From positions 186,001-250,000 of the forward strand of contig CAUJDF010000014.1 of assembly GCA_963169045.1 (NCBI GenBank): a stretch of DNA of 64,000 nucleotides, written 5' to 3'. The DNA comes from Myxococcota bacterium. Its GTDB lineage: Bacteria > Myxococcota_A > Bradymonadia > UBA7976 > UBA1532. The notes beneath the pieces are model-generated. The model worked only from the letters and a program-made list of their open reading frames with translations. It ran no database searches and was not told where the DNA came from. Shown in pieces: positions 27,464-36,070 of this stretch (position 1 is its first letter; each line of letters starts with the position of its first letter). A program made the position numbers and the translations under genes.

Positions 27464-27904
27464 TCACCCGCGCGTGATGCCCTCGTGGGCGATCTCGATC
27501 GACTCGACGAGCAGGGCGCTCTGGGTGGCGTCGAGCTCGGGCCCCTCCCACTTCACGGGCCACGCCCGCGTGAAGTTCCAGCGCGCGATCTCGCTGCCGT
27601 CGTCGTTCAGCAGCACGATGCTGCCGTTCTTGCGGCCCACCTTGCCCGGTGTCTGCGAGAAGTCGCGGTGCCAACCCTCGAGCAGCCGGTTGTCGACGTA
27701 GCCGACCTTCAGCGTGAGGTTCGGGAAGCGACCCTGACCCGGCAGCTTGTGGAGCCGGTCGTTGACGCCGCCCTCCTGGTGCTCGACGGCTTCGATCTCG
27801 TGGTTCAGCCCGCCGACGCTCTGGAAGTGCGCCAGCGTGAGCCCGTCGACCTCGACGAGGAAACGGAACTTGCCGTAGGGGCGGGTGCTGGACTGCTGGG
27901 GCAC
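27464..27904 (-). CDS. Inner tube protein 2 (gp19-like, Afp5 type)
   Basis: The 146-residue protein shows the tail-tube fold: FRFLVEVDGL, FQSVGGLNHEIE, a HEGG-type loop, LTLKVGY, and W-x-F-x-R-A-W-P-V-K-W-E-G-P-E-L near the end. Such subunits stack as hexamers inside the sheath. It resembles the other tube gene in the operon but lacks its N-terminal extension; by position (between sheath 2 and the baseplate genes) it is the Afp5 equivalent, likely the ring that meets the baseplate. Confidence 0.93.
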   Translation of the reverse strand: MPQQSSTRPYGKFRFLVEVDGLTLAHFQSVGGLNHEIEAVEHQEGGVNDRLHKLPGQGRFPNLTLKVGYVDNRLLEGWHRDFSQTPGKVGRKNGSIVLLNDDGSEIARWNFTRAWPVKWEGPELDATQSALLVESIEIAHEGITRG

Positions 27905-27908
27905 GGCG

Positions 27909-29663
27909 TCACACCTCCTCCTGCTGCGCCTCGTTCTCGAGGCGTTGCGACAGGTGGAACACGATGAATTCGACCGGTCGGGTCACCGCGAGGCCGATCC
28001 GAGTGACGAGCATACCGCGGTCGACCTCTTCGCGGGGGTTCGTCTCACTGTCGCACTTCACGAAGAATGCGTCTTCCGGGCGGTCGCCCGCCAGCATCCC
28101 GCGCTCGCGAAGGCCCATGAGGAAGCCGACGATGAAGCGCGTCAGCCGCTTCCAGAGCGCGGGCGCGTTCGGCTCGAAGACGGCCCACTGCGTGCCGTGC
28201 TCGATCGTCGCGGCGATGGCGCTGACGGTGCGGCGCACGTTCAGATGACGCCACTCGGGATCGCTGCTCGCCGTCCGGGCGCCCCAGACGCGCAGGCCAC
28301 GGGGACCGAACGGGCGCAGGCAGTTGATGCCGGCCTGGTTGAGCGAGGCGAGGTGGCTGTCCTGCAACAGCACCTCGAGGTCGACGACCCCCTCGAGCAC
28401 CTCGTTGGCGGGCGCCTTGTGCACGCCATGGCGGCGGTCGCTGGCGGCGAAGATGCCGGCGACGTGCGCGGAGGGCGGCACCTTGCGGCGCTTGCCGCCC
28501 TCGAGCACCACCACCCACGGGTAGTAGAAGGCGGCGTGGGCGCTGTCGAACAGCTGACGCCAGTGCAGCGCGTCCTCGAAGTCACCGCCCGGCGGCATGT
28601 CGAGGAGCGCGAAGCGATTGGACGAGCGCTCGCACAGGGAGATGGCCGCCTCCTGTACGACCTCGATGTCGCGCGGGCTGCGGAACCGCTTGCTGTGCAT
28701 GTAGGCGGCCATCAGGTCGGGCATCGCGACGAGATCGCCCTTGGGGAACTCGACGAGCCCCATGAGGCCACGACGATCGCCGGGTCCGCGGTCGTGCCCG
28801 ATGAAGTCGTCGGGCCCCAGGTCGGAGACGCCGTCGCTGCCGCCGCCGAGGCGCGCGTCCGCCAGATCGGCGGGCAGTGACAGCGCCGGCGGGGTGTCCG
28901 GACGCAGCGCCTTCACCCGCACGAGGCGACTCTGGTCGTTGATCGTGCGCTCGATGAAACGCGGGCTCGCGCCCGAGGTCGACAGACGCTCGAAGCGCTC
29001 GCTCCGCTCGTGATCGCCCACGGACAGATCGACGGTGCGCGTCTTGACGTACGTCGGCGCCCCGGACGCGAACGCGTGGATCAGCGGATCGCGGAGCTGG
29101 ATCACCTTGCCTTCGACGCCGCCGACCTCGACCCACTGCTCGTTGTTGCGGTCGGAGACGTGGATCAGGGTGCCCGGCGCCAGGCCGTGCGTGCCCTTGA
29201 CCTGGATGTGGGTGGCCCCGCGATCGGCGTCGCGCGTCAGGAACGTGCGCGGCGAGTCGGGCGACTCGCGCACCGTGACGCGCAGGTCGTTGCCCCAGGT
29301 GCCCTGATCGAGGGCCTCGACGGCGAGCACCGGCTGACCGGCGCGGTCGAGCAGGACGACCGACGCCCGACGGGCGACGTCCTCGCCCGGCTCGCCCTCG
29401 AGGCGGGCGACGCGGAGCACGAAGCACTCCTCGCCGCCGTTGCCGAAGAAGCCCTTCAGGCAGGTGGTCAGGAACGTGTCGTGGACCGGCTCGCCGAAGA
29501 TCTCGAGGAATCGGTCCTCGCTGGTGATGCGGACGGGCGCGTCGAGGGGGCCACGACGCGTGATGCCGAGGAACACGGGCACGCCGGTGCGCCCGAGCTC
29601 CAGCGGGGGGATGCGCTGCTCGCTGGCTTCATAATAGATGCCGGGGGCTCTCAGCTGTGCCAT
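27909..29663 (-). CDS. Contractile sheath protein 2 (long form, Afp3/4 type)
   Basis: The 584-residue protein starts MAQLRAPGIYYEA and ends with the conserved sheath C-domain: HKAPANEV, GLRVWGARTASSDPEWR, NVRRTVSAI, TQWAVFEPN. About 200 residues inserted between the N- and C-terminal parts are missing from the shorter sheath. Afp-type particles carry one main sheath and one or two longer variants near the baseplate; this is the longer kind. It lies four bases before the tube 2 gene. No transmembrane anchor is visible. Confidence 0.94.
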   Translation of the reverse strand: MAQLRAPGIYYEASEQRIPPLELGRTGVPVFLGITRRGPLDAPVRITSEDRFLEIFGEPVHDTFLTTCLKGFFGNGGEECFVLRVARLEGEPGEDVARRASVVLLDRAGQPVLAVEALDQGTWGNDLRVTVRESPDSPRTFLTRDADRGATHIQVKGTHGLAPGTLIHVSDRNNEQWVEVGGVEGKVIQLRDPLIHAFASGAPTYVKTRTVDLSVGDHERSERFERLSTSGASPRFIERTINDQSRLVRVKALRPDTPPALSLPADLADARLGGGSDGVSDLGPDDFIGHDRGPGDRRGLMGLVEFPKGDLVAMPDLMAAYMHSKRFRSPRDIEVVQEAAISLCERSSNRFALLDMPPGGDFEDALHWRQLFDSAHAAFYYPWVVVLEGGKRRKVPPSAHVAGIFAASDRRHGVHKAPANEVLEGVVDLEVLLQDSHLASLNQAGINCLRPFGPRGLRVWGARTASSDPEWRHLNVRRTVSAIAATIEHGTQWAVFEPNAPALWKRLTRFIVGFLMGLRERGMLAGDRPEDAFFVKCDSETNPREEVDRGMLVTRIGLAVTRPVEFIVFHLSQRLENEAQQEEV

Positions 29664-29693
29664 CCCGGAATTCTCACACGCTCGACGAGTCGG

Positions 29694-29855
29694 TCATCGC
29701 CGCGACTCGTTGATCTGCTTGTTGATGGACGAGATCTCCTTGATCCAGAGCTGCCTCTCCCGGTGCTCCATCGCGAGGATGTCGTCCAACGACCAGTGAA
29801 AGTGATAAGCGATGTAGGCTACCTCCTGGAAAATACGCTCCAGGGGGTAGCTCAC
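29694..29855 (-). CDS. Small eCIS protein (DUF6760-like)
   Basis: This gene encodes 53 residues. The sequence YPLERIFQEVAYIAYHFHW, then MEHRERQLWIKEISSIN, matches the small DUF6760-like protein found between tail-assembly and sheath genes in many eCIS clusters. Its role is not known. The GTG overlaps the stop of the tail assembly gene (GTGA), so it is translated by coupling. Confidence 0.85.
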   Translation of the reverse strand: MSYPLERIFQEVAYIAYHFHWSLDDILAMEHRERQLWIKEISSINKQINESRR

Positions 29856-30223
29856 GATTCCCCCAGGTCGACCCCCATGTCGATCTCGAACTTGTGCCCG
29901 CACGCCGGGCACGCCGCGTTGATCTTGGCCGACCCTTCCTCGTTGACCCGCCGGTAGAACTCCTGCAGGTAAGCGAGATCGGACGAGAACAGCCCCTCGA
30001 TCACCGCGGGGTTGATGCTCTTGAGCGTGCCGAGCTTCTCGATGACGCGCGACAGCAGGATGATCACCAGATACGCGCGGTTCTGCTGCACTCGGTAGTC
30101 CTGCAGCGGCGCGATCTCGTCCTTGGCCGTGGCCAGGCGCATGACCCCTTCGCGGTGCAGCACGCCGTCTTTGTCCACGAAGCCCTTGGGCAGCGTGAAC
30201 GCGAACTCGGTCTGGAATGCCAT
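29852..30223 (-). CDS. Tail assembly chaperone-like eCIS protein with CxxC tail
   Basis: The 123-residue product has the eCIS/phage tail-assembly pattern: FAFTLPKGFVDKDG, HREGVMRLATAKDEI, LSRVIEKLG, YLQEFYRRVNEE. In phages related proteins chaperone tape measure and tube assembly. The end holds a single Cys pair (CPACGHKFEID), a half zinc ribbon that may pair with another subunit. It is coupled to the small downstream gene by GTGA. Confidence 0.85.
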   Translation of the reverse strand: MAFQTEFAFTLPKGFVDKDGVLHREGVMRLATAKDEIAPLQDYRVQQNRAYLVIILLSRVIEKLGTLKSINPAVIEGLFSSDLAYLQEFYRRVNEEGSAKINAACPACGHKFEIDMGVDLGES

Positions 30224-30312
30224 TTCGTATCCCGGTTGGAACGGAAACGCCGGGCCACGAACGTGCGCGACCCGGCGCTCTCACCCGGCGCCCGAAGGCG
30301 CGCGGCTCCGGC

Positions 30313-30747
30313 TCACGCGCGCTCGAGGCGCTCCACGGCGAGCTCGACCTCTTCGGCCATCGTGTCGCTGCCCTTGCCGTCGAGCTCGAAGCCCTTCCAC
30401 TTGCAGGGCCACGCCTCGAAGAAGTTGTAGCGCAGGACCTCTTCGCCCTTGTCGTCGCAGAGGATGACCGAGCCGCTCTTGCGGTCGACCTTGCCCTCGA
30501 CGACGCCCTTGCGCCACTTCCAGAGCTCCTGGTTCGTCACGTAGCCGCGCTTCAGCGTGATGTTGCTGTACTTGGTGCGGCCGGGGCGCTTGCGCAGGAT
30601 GATGTCGTCGCCGTCCTGGTACTCGACCACCTCGGTCTCGCTGTCGAGGCCAGAGACCGCCTTGAACGCACCGACGGTGACGCCCTCGATCTCGACCTTG
30701 AAGTTGAAGTTACCGACGTGATCGTGCGGTCGCCTTCCAATCGCCAT
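30313..30747 (-). CDS. Inner tube protein 1 (main tube, Afp1 type)
   Basis: The 144-residue protein has the gp19/Hcp-like tube signature: FNFKVEIEGVTVGAF, VSGLDSETEVVEYQDG, ITLKRGYVTNQELW, and EAWPCKWKGFELDG. It is the likely main tube, placed directly after the short sheath as in many eCIS clusters. The spacing to its neighbours (86-89 bp) is larger than elsewhere in the operon, which would allow separate expression signals for the two abundant structural proteins; I see no obvious promoter. Confidence 0.94.
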   Translation of the reverse strand: MAIGRRPHDHVGNFNFKVEIEGVTVGAFKAVSGLDSETEVVEYQDGDDIILRKRPGRTKYSNITLKRGYVTNQELWKWRKGVVEGKVDRKSGSVILCDDKGEEVLRYNFFEAWPCKWKGFELDGKGSDTMAEEVELAVERLERA

Positions 30748-30833
30748 GGTCCCTACTCCGTGTTGGCCGCGGCAGGAGGAACGTCCCCCTCCGCCCCCTG
30801 GTCAAGGCGCGCGTCACCGGTGACGCGCGCATG

Positions 30834-31988
30834 TCACCCTTCAGCAGAGTCGCCCCCGGTCGGCATCTGGCCGATCCGGAAGATAACAAATTCGGCCGGC
30901 TTCGTGGGGCACATGCCGATCTCGACGATGAGCTGGCCGGCGTCGATCACCTCCGGCGGGTTGGTCTCCTCGTCACACTTGACGTAGAAGGCCTGCTCCG
31001 GCGTGTCGCCGAAGAGCGCGCCGTCCTTCCACAGACGGAGCAGGAACGCGGTGATGTTGCGCGTCACCCGCTTCCACAGGGTCTTGTTGTTCGGCTCGAA
31101 CACGACCCACTGCGTCCCCAGCTCGATCGAGTGCTCGACCATGTTGAAGAGCCGGCGGACGTTCACGTAGCGCCATTCGGGATCGCTGCTGATCGTGCGG
31201 GCGCCCCAGACGCGGATGCCGCGGCCGGGGAACTCGCGGATGCAGTTGATGCCCTTGGGGTTCAGGATGTCCTGCTCGCCCTTGGTGATCTGATACTTCA
31301 GGCCGAGGGCGCCGCGGACGAGCTCGTTGGCGGGCGCCTTGTGCACGCCGCGCTCCGCGTCGGAGCGGGCGTAGATGCCGGCCATGTGGCCCGAAGGGGG
31401 CACGAAGATGTTGCCCTTCTTCGGGTCGTAGACCTCGATCCATGGGAAGTAGTACGCGCACTGCTTGCTGTCGCGCGGCTTGACGTTCGTGAGCTTGTCG
31501 ACGCCGCCGTCGATCGTCTCGGGGCCGTCGAGCACCGCGAAGCGATAGCGCATCTTCTCGCAGTGTGTGAGCACCGCGTCCTGGATCGCCGGCTCGGTCT
31601 GGCCGGGGGCGACGACGATGGCGATCTCGTCGATCTCTTCGAAGGCGTGCAGGCCGGTGCGCTGACCGGGGCCCTTGTCCTCGCCGATGTACAGCGCGGC
31701 CTTGCCGGCCTTCTCCTTGCCGACCTCGGTGCCGACGTTCAGCACGAAGCAGCGGGAGCCGCCGTTGTTGAAGAAGCCGTAGACGGCATGGGCGAGCGCG
31801 CCGGCGTCCTCGAAGTCGCCGAAGTGCTTGGTGAACGTGCTCCAGTTCGTCACCAGGATCGGCTTGTTCAGCGGGCCCTTGCGGCTCTCGCCGATGAACC
31901 CGGCCGTGCTCGTGCCCACCGCCTCGATCGGCTTGGACGAGCCGGGGACCTCTTCGACGTATACACCTGGCGACAGATACTCGGGCAT
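30834..31988 (-). CDS. Contractile sheath protein 1 (main sheath, Afp2 type)
   Basis: The 384-residue protein runs MPEYLSPGVYVEEVPGSSKPI at its start, then WSTFTKHFG and FNNGGSRCFVLNVG, and ends with the sheath C-domain (HKAPANELVRG, RGIRVWGARTISSDPEWRY, TQWVVFEPNNKTLW, FYVKCDEETNPPEV). This is the major sheath subunit whose contraction drives the inner tube. It contains the complete N- and C-terminal handshake strands needed for polymerisation. GGAAGAGG lies just before the ATG. Confidence 0.95.
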   Translation of the reverse strand: MPEYLSPGVYVEEVPGSSKPIEAVGTSTAGFIGESRKGPLNKPILVTNWSTFTKHFGDFEDAGALAHAVYGFFNNGGSRCFVLNVGTEVGKEKAGKAALYIGEDKGPGQRTGLHAFEEIDEIAIVVAPGQTEPAIQDAVLTHCEKMRYRFAVLDGPETIDGGVDKLTNVKPRDSKQCAYYFPWIEVYDPKKGNIFVPPSGHMAGIYARSDAERGVHKAPANELVRGALGLKYQITKGEQDILNPKGINCIREFPGRGIRVWGARTISSDPEWRYVNVRRLFNMVEHSIELGTQWVVFEPNNKTLWKRVTRNITAFLLRLWKDGALFGDTPEQAFYVKCDEETNPPEVIDAGQLIVEIGMCPTKPAEFVIFRIGQMPTGGDSAEG

Positions 31989-32051
31989 TGCCTCTTCCTC
32001 CCCGCAACTTCCGTGCGGCCCGGTCCCCGGCGCGTCGCCCGGGGAGACTCG

Positions 32052-32645
32052 TCAAGATTGAAAACTGATCCTGCGATCGCTGACCCGCACCATCTCGGGC
32101 GACCGACGCGGAGAATGCAAGGCCGTTCGACAGCGGTACGCCACCGCCGGGCGCAGGTGCTCGCCGAAACCTCTCCACATGGACATCAGGAATTCGACCG
32201 AGAGGTCTTCGATGGCGCGCACCGGGATGCGCTCCTGCGGATCGAACGCGTCGCCCTCGAGCGCCACGCCTTCGAGCACCGGCGTCGCAGCGAGCGCCCG
32301 GATGGCGGCGCCGAGCAGCTCCTGCTGTTCGGCGTCGTCGTCGGCCCACGCGCTCACCATGTAGTCGAGGCCGAGCAGCAGGGGCGGATCCTGGTAGTAC
32401 TCCACGATGCGCCCGTCGGGCTCGATGCGGTTGACCAGCATCGGCAGCTCCTCGCGCCGCTCGGAGAGCACGCCCACGCGGTACAGGTAGACTCCGAGCG
32501 CGGGGAGGCGCGTGAACTTCTCGCGGACGGGCGGCCCGGTGACGACCTGGATCGTGCGGTCGAGGATGGCGCGCACGCCGTCCTCGAGCGCCGTCGCCAG
32601 CGCCTCAGACGTCTGGCGGACGATCCGGTGTTGGGCCACAGTCAT
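32052..32645 (-). CDS. DUF4255 protein, tail-terminator/cap type (Afp16/Pvc16)
   Basis: The 197-residue product shows the DUF4255 pattern of eCIS: an N-terminal helix with LATALEDGVRAIL, VYLYRV near the start, and LDYMVSAW, then VRAIEDLSVEFLMSMW near the end. In Afp/PVC it ends the tube and fixes particle length. It is the first gene of the minus-strand operon. The ATG at 32645 was chosen as it matches family length; longer frames reach into the divergent promoter region. A 63-bp gap separates it from the sheath gene. Confidence 0.9.
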   Translation of the reverse strand: MTVAQHRIVRQTSEALATALEDGVRAILDRTIQVVTGPPVREKFTRLPALGVYLYRVGVLSERREELPMLVNRIEPDGRIVEYYQDPPLLLGLDYMVSAWADDDAEQQELLGAAIRALAATPVLEGVALEGDAFDPQERIPVRAIEDLSVEFLMSMWRGFGEHLRPAVAYRCRTALHSPRRSPEMVRVSDRRISFQS

Positions 32646-32771
32646 TCCATCCCCAACGCGCCATCCCCGACGCGATGGCTCGCGGCAGCATGCCAGCGGG
32701 CCGCGATTCCCGCCAAGGAAAAACTCCGCCAGGCACGCGCCGTCTGGGCAAGCGGGTCGCCGGCGCGCGGG

Positions 32772-32800
32772 TTGACACCCGTCGAGGCGCGATGTTAGCA
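32772..32800 (+). promoter_or_regulatory. Sigma-70-like promoter of the lipoprotein pair
   Basis: TTGACA (32772-32777) and TTAGCA (32795-32800) are spaced by 17 bp, 35 bp before the ATG at 32836. The -35 is perfect; the -10 is weak. It reads away from the eCIS operon. In the 190-bp divergent region I see no equally good promoter for the eCIS operon itself. Confidence 0.5.
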
Positions 32801-32835
32801 CTCGAAGCGCCGACACCTTTGGGAGAGCGGACCCG

Positions 32836-33717
32836 ATGCCCGCAGGCCGCCTTCCGCTGCTGGCCCTGGCGGCCTTCGCCACGGCGTGCGGCGGCAACGT
32901 CGAGGTGAAGCCCGACGACAACTCCGGCGACGACTACGACCGCTCGGGCGCGCAGGAGCTGTTCCTCGACAAGCTGGTCGACGACTACATCGATGCCAAG
33001 GCCGGCGACTCGACCGACTGGAAGTTCTTCAAGGTCAAGTCGCGCGGCATCCTCGAGCTGACCGTCTACTGGGACGACTACCGGGACATCGAGTCGATCA
33101 TCGACGTGCGCGATCGCTTCGGCGCCCTCATCGACTCGCGCCGACACTCCGACGAGCTCGAGAAGGACAAGCTCGACCTGCGCGTCGAGCCCGGCACCCA
33201 CTTCATCCGTCTTTTCAGCCAGAAGGGCGCCAGCGTCTACACGATCGAGGCCACCTTCCAGCCGTTCGACCACAAGGCCGAGGACGTGGTCCCCGAGGCC
33301 GTCGACCTCGGCGACGACGGCGGGCTCGTCGACCCGATTCCCGAGCCGGTGGCTCGGCCCGAGCCGCGGACGGGACGCGGCGGCGGCGGCGTCAAGCCCG
33401 GCCGCACCCGGCCCGTCGTGACGCCCTCGGCCTCGCCCGACGACGGCGCCGACGAGCCGGAGGGCCGCACGGTCTCGGGCACGATCATCCGCATGATCCC
33501 GGGCAAGGGCGGCGGCACGGTCCTGACGTTGAACATCGGCACGGCCGACGGCGTCACCCAGGGCGTGACGGGTCACATCCTCGACGACACCGGCCGCAAG
33601 CTGAAGGGCGCGGCGGTGAAGATCATCAGCGCCGCCGACAAGACGGCCCAGGCCCAGACCAGCCTGTCGGCGGAGAGCATCGCCCACCGCCGGCGCGTGA
33701 AGTTGATCCTGCCATGA
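32836..33717 (+). CDS. Lipoprotein with two beta domains, paralog of its neighbour (copy 1)
   Basis: The 293-residue product has a lipoprotein signal (A-F-A-T-A-C, Cys 18). Domain 1 (about residues 35-140) contains GDSTDWKFFKVKSRG and FIRLFSQKGASVYTIEATF, similar to extracellular PPC-like sandwiches. An Arg/Pro/Gly linker leads to domain 2 (about 215-290; GTIIRMIPGKGGGTVLTLNIG). The next gene has the same layout, so the two arose by duplication. They may act together in the envelope; the function is unknown. Confidence 0.82.
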   Translation: MPAGRLPLLALAAFATACGGNVEVKPDDNSGDDYDRSGAQELFLDKLVDDYIDAKAGDSTDWKFFKVKSRGILELTVYWDDYRDIESIIDVRDRFGALIDSRRHSDELEKDKLDLRVEPGTHFIRLFSQKGASVYTIEATFQPFDHKAEDVVPEAVDLGDDGGLVDPIPEPVARPEPRTGRGGGGVKPGRTRPVVTPSASPDDGADEPEGRTVSGTIIRMIPGKGGGTVLTLNIGTADGVTQGVTGHILDDTGRKLKGAAVKIISAADKTAQAQTSLSAESIAHRRRVKLILP

Positions 33718-34559
33718 ACGCCCGACTTTCGAGCATCGCCCTCCTGCTCTGCGCCGGCTGCGGCAGCGTGGCGCCCTCGGTCGACGGCCAGAGTGAAGGC
33801 GACCAGGCGCGCGACCTCGCTCGCGCCGTCTTCCTCGACCACACCGTCACCGATCGCCTCGACGGCAACGGCGGCGACAACACCGACTGGAAGTACGTCG
33901 ACGTGGTGGAGCAGGGCCGCCTGCGCATCACCGTCAGCGTCGACCGTCCCGACAACCTCGACGAGGGCGAGGTCACGTTCCACGACGAGTTCGGCGGACT
34001 TCTGAAGCGCATCCCGGTCGACTCGAGCGAGAACATCTACAACTTCGAGCTCGAGGTCGAGAAGCTCCCCAACAAGTTCTTCGTGCGAACGTTCGCGAAG
34101 CGCGGCGCGTCGCCGTACACGGTCGGCGCGCGACTGACGCCCCCGCCTCCGCCTCCGGCGCCGGTGGTTTCCCCCGAGCCGCCGCCGTCCGATCCGCCGC
34201 CGCCGAAGGTGGTGTCGCGTCCGCCGCCGCCGCCGCCGAAGGGGACGGTGGTGCGCCCGCCGCCACCGCCGCCGCCGAAGCAGCCCGATCCGCCGCCCGC
34301 GCCGGCGTTCGTGACCGGCGACGTGATCCGCGTGATCCCCGCCGACGACAACCAGTCGGTGACGATCTTCATCCGCGTCCACGGCGACGCCAAGGTCGCG
34401 AAGAACGCCGGCGGCTGGGTCCACAAGAAGGGCGGCGGACCCATCGACAACGCGCGCCTCACGGTCACGTCGGTCAGCGGGCAGATGGTGCAGGCCGTGG
34501 TCCGCCAGCCCCCCGGCCGGTTCAGCGGGCCGCTGACCGTCAAGATCGACGGGGGTTGA
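33714..34559 (+). CDS. Lipoprotein with two beta domains, paralog of its neighbour (copy 2)
   Basis: The 281-residue lipoprotein (C-A-G-C signal) parallels copy 1: GDNTDWKYVDVVEQG and FVRTFAKRGASPYTVGARL in domain 1, a long linker of alternating Pro, Ser and Lys, and GDVIRVIPADDNQSVTIFI in domain 2. The linker is far more proline-rich than in copy 1 and would hold the second domain away from the membrane. The ATG overlaps the stop of copy 1 (ATGA); the stop overlaps the TTG of the pseudouridine synthase gene. All three are one transcript. Confidence 0.82.
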   Translation: MNARLSSIALLLCAGCGSVAPSVDGQSEGDQARDLARAVFLDHTVTDRLDGNGGDNTDWKYVDVVEQGRLRITVSVDRPDNLDEGEVTFHDEFGGLLKRIPVDSSENIYNFELEVEKLPNKFFVRTFAKRGASPYTVGARLTPPPPPPAPVVSPEPPPSDPPPPKVVSRPPPPPPKGTVVRPPPPPPPKQPDPPPAPAFVTGDVIRVIPADDNQSVTIFIRVHGDAKVAKNAGGWVHKKGGGPIDNARLTVTSVSGQMVQAVVRQPPGRFSGPLTVKIDGG

Positions 34560-35482
34560 GCGACGAGCCCGACGAGACCGAGGCAGGCTGGACGCTGACG
34601 GTCGACCCGGGCAGCGATGGCTGTCGGGTCGACCGCTTCGTGGCGCAGCGCATCCGTCGCCTCTCTCGCAACCGCGCCTCCCGACTCGTCATTCTCGACC
34701 TCGACGCGCCGTCGCGCGGGCCGCTGAAGAAGAGCGCGCCCGTCCGGGCGGGCCAGCGGCTGCGGGTGGAGCGTCCCCTGCCCGACGCCGACGCCGCGCC
34801 GCCGGTCCCGCGGGTGCTGCACGCCGACGCCGAGCTGCTCGTGCTCGACAAGCCGGCGGGCCTCGCCACACATCCGACCGCGAGCCGCTTCGTCGCGACG
34901 GTGACGCGCTGGCTTCGCCGCGAGGGATACGCGGCCGAGCCAGCCCACCGGCTCGACGTGGAGACCTCGGGGCTGTTGCTGGCGACGCGCACGCCCGAGG
35001 CCGCCCGCCACCTCAAGGCAGCGTTCGCCGCGCACCGCGTGGAGAAGACGTACCTGGCGCTCGTCGAGGGGCAGCCCGCGGCCGACGCGTGGGAGGAGAC
35101 GGCGCCGCTCGGCTTCGACGCGGCGAGTCTCGTCCGCCTCAAGATGGGACGCGGCGCGCTCGAAGCGCGCACCGCCTTCCGCGTCGTGCGGCGCGGTGCG
35201 CGGCGGGCGCTCGTCGAGGCGCGGCCGCTCACCGGTCGACAGCACCAGATTCGGGTGCACCTCGCGCTCGCGGGCCTGCCGCTCGTAGGCGACAAGCTCT
35301 ACGGGCCGGACGAGCGCCTCTTCCTCGCGAGCCTCGAGCGGCCGCTCACCGCGGACGAGCTCGCGCTGCTCGGACACCCGCGCCAGGCGCTGCACGCATG
35401 GCGCGTGGCGCTGCCATGGCGCGACGGCGCGACGCGGCGCTTCGAGTCACCGCTGCCCTCCGCCCTCGAGGAGCTGCTCTGA
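34556..35482 (+). CDS. RluA-family RNA pseudouridine synthase
   Basis: The 308-residue protein has the catalytic motif HRLDVETSG with its aspartate, plus KTYLALVEG, TGRQHQIRVHLA and GDKLYG. These define RluA-type enzymes that convert uridine to pseudouridine in rRNA or tRNA. The N-terminal 80 residues resemble an S4-like RNA-binding part. The TTG start overlaps the stop of the upstream gene (TTGA), so coupling is likely; a later start would cut the S4-like region. The exact RNA target cannot be told from sequence. Confidence 0.93.
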   Translation: MSDEPDETEAGWTLTVDPGSDGCRVDRFVAQRIRRLSRNRASRLVILDLDAPSRGPLKKSAPVRAGQRLRVERPLPDADAAPPVPRVLHADAELLVLDKPAGLATHPTASRFVATVTRWLRREGYAAEPAHRLDVETSGLLLATRTPEAARHLKAAFAAHRVEKTYLALVEGQPAADAWEETAPLGFDAASLVRLKMGRGALEARTAFRVVRRGARRALVEARPLTGRQHQIRVHLALAGLPLVGDKLYGPDERLFLASLERPLTADELALLGHPRQALHAWRVALPWRDGATRRFESPLPSALEELL

Positions 35483-35701
35483 GAGGGTGTTCCCATGAAG
35501 ATGTCGCCGCGAGCGGACGGATGGCCGAGCGAGCCCGTGGCGCCGACCGAGGACGGCCGCAGGCGTGCCCGAAGGCAGGTCGAGTCTGCGGCCGGCCCCG
35601 ACCGGCCACCGCCGCTGGCTCCCACAGGCGAAGCCGCGGTCTCGCGGTGGCGAGTCTGCCCGAAGGGGTCGGTCGCTGCGCTGCGCGCGGCGCACTTCGG
35701 T

Positions 35702-35788
35702 CTCGACGTGCATCATGCACGCCTCCGACCGAAATTCGCCTTGCTCCTGGCTGCGACGCGGTCGTTGGGCGGCCTCGTCGACGCCGAA
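35702..35788 (-). repeat. Dispersed 87-bp repeat, copy 1 (inverted relative to copy 2)
   Basis: Read on the minus strand, this stretch aligns without gaps with 60707-60793 over 87 bases; I count roughly 20 differences. The core AGGAGCAAGGCGAAT is identical. Both copies are intergenic, and one frame stays open in both (FGVDEA-x-QRP). It may be a non-coding repeat family or a relic. Confidence 0.7.
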
Positions 35789-35828
35789 ATGGTGAAACTC
35801 CGGTCTGACAGCGGCGGGCGTCCGCGCC

Positions 35829-35857
35829 TTGCGCCCACCTTTCGCGCCGGCTAAGGT
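35829..35857 (+). promoter_or_regulatory. Sigma-70-like promoter upstream of rnk
   Basis: TTGCGC (35829-35834) and TAAGGT (35852-35857) are spaced by 17 bp. The expected start point coincides with an ATG at 35864 opening a 33-codon ORF; rnk starts 207 bp further. The same -10 box precedes lptA. Confidence 0.45.
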
Positions 35858-36070
35858 CGAGGTATGCGTCGCACGTCCCTCGCTTCGACCGCCGACCGCC
35901 GTCCGCACGCCGCGGACCGGTCGCGTCCGTGCGCGCGCCCCGATTTCCTCGCCACGCCGGCCTGACGGGTCGGCCGCGCGGCGCCCGACCCCTCCCCCAG
36001 AGCTCCGCACCATCGCCCGCGGCCGATCCCCGCCGGATCGCTGCCCATTCACTCGCTCAAAGGACCGAAC

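Larger units (their letters stand above)
35483..36070. other. 588-bp stretch without a convincing protein gene
   Basis: Open frames here are Arg/Pro-rich and do not show a consistent codon pattern. The stretch holds a dispersed repeat copy (35702-35788), a good sigma-70-like promoter (35829-35857) and a 33-codon ORF (35864-35965) that begins where transcription should start. The last 100 bp lead to rnk, with AAAGGA ahead of its ATG. Confidence 0.6.

Noticed and set aside
23598-27701. Two plus-strand frames of more than 1100 codons opposite the 1330-residue gene
   Set aside because: The minus frame agrees with the operon direction and overlaps the LysM start in the right phase. The plus frames have no ribosome site and read as arginine/glycine or Ala/Ser low complexity.
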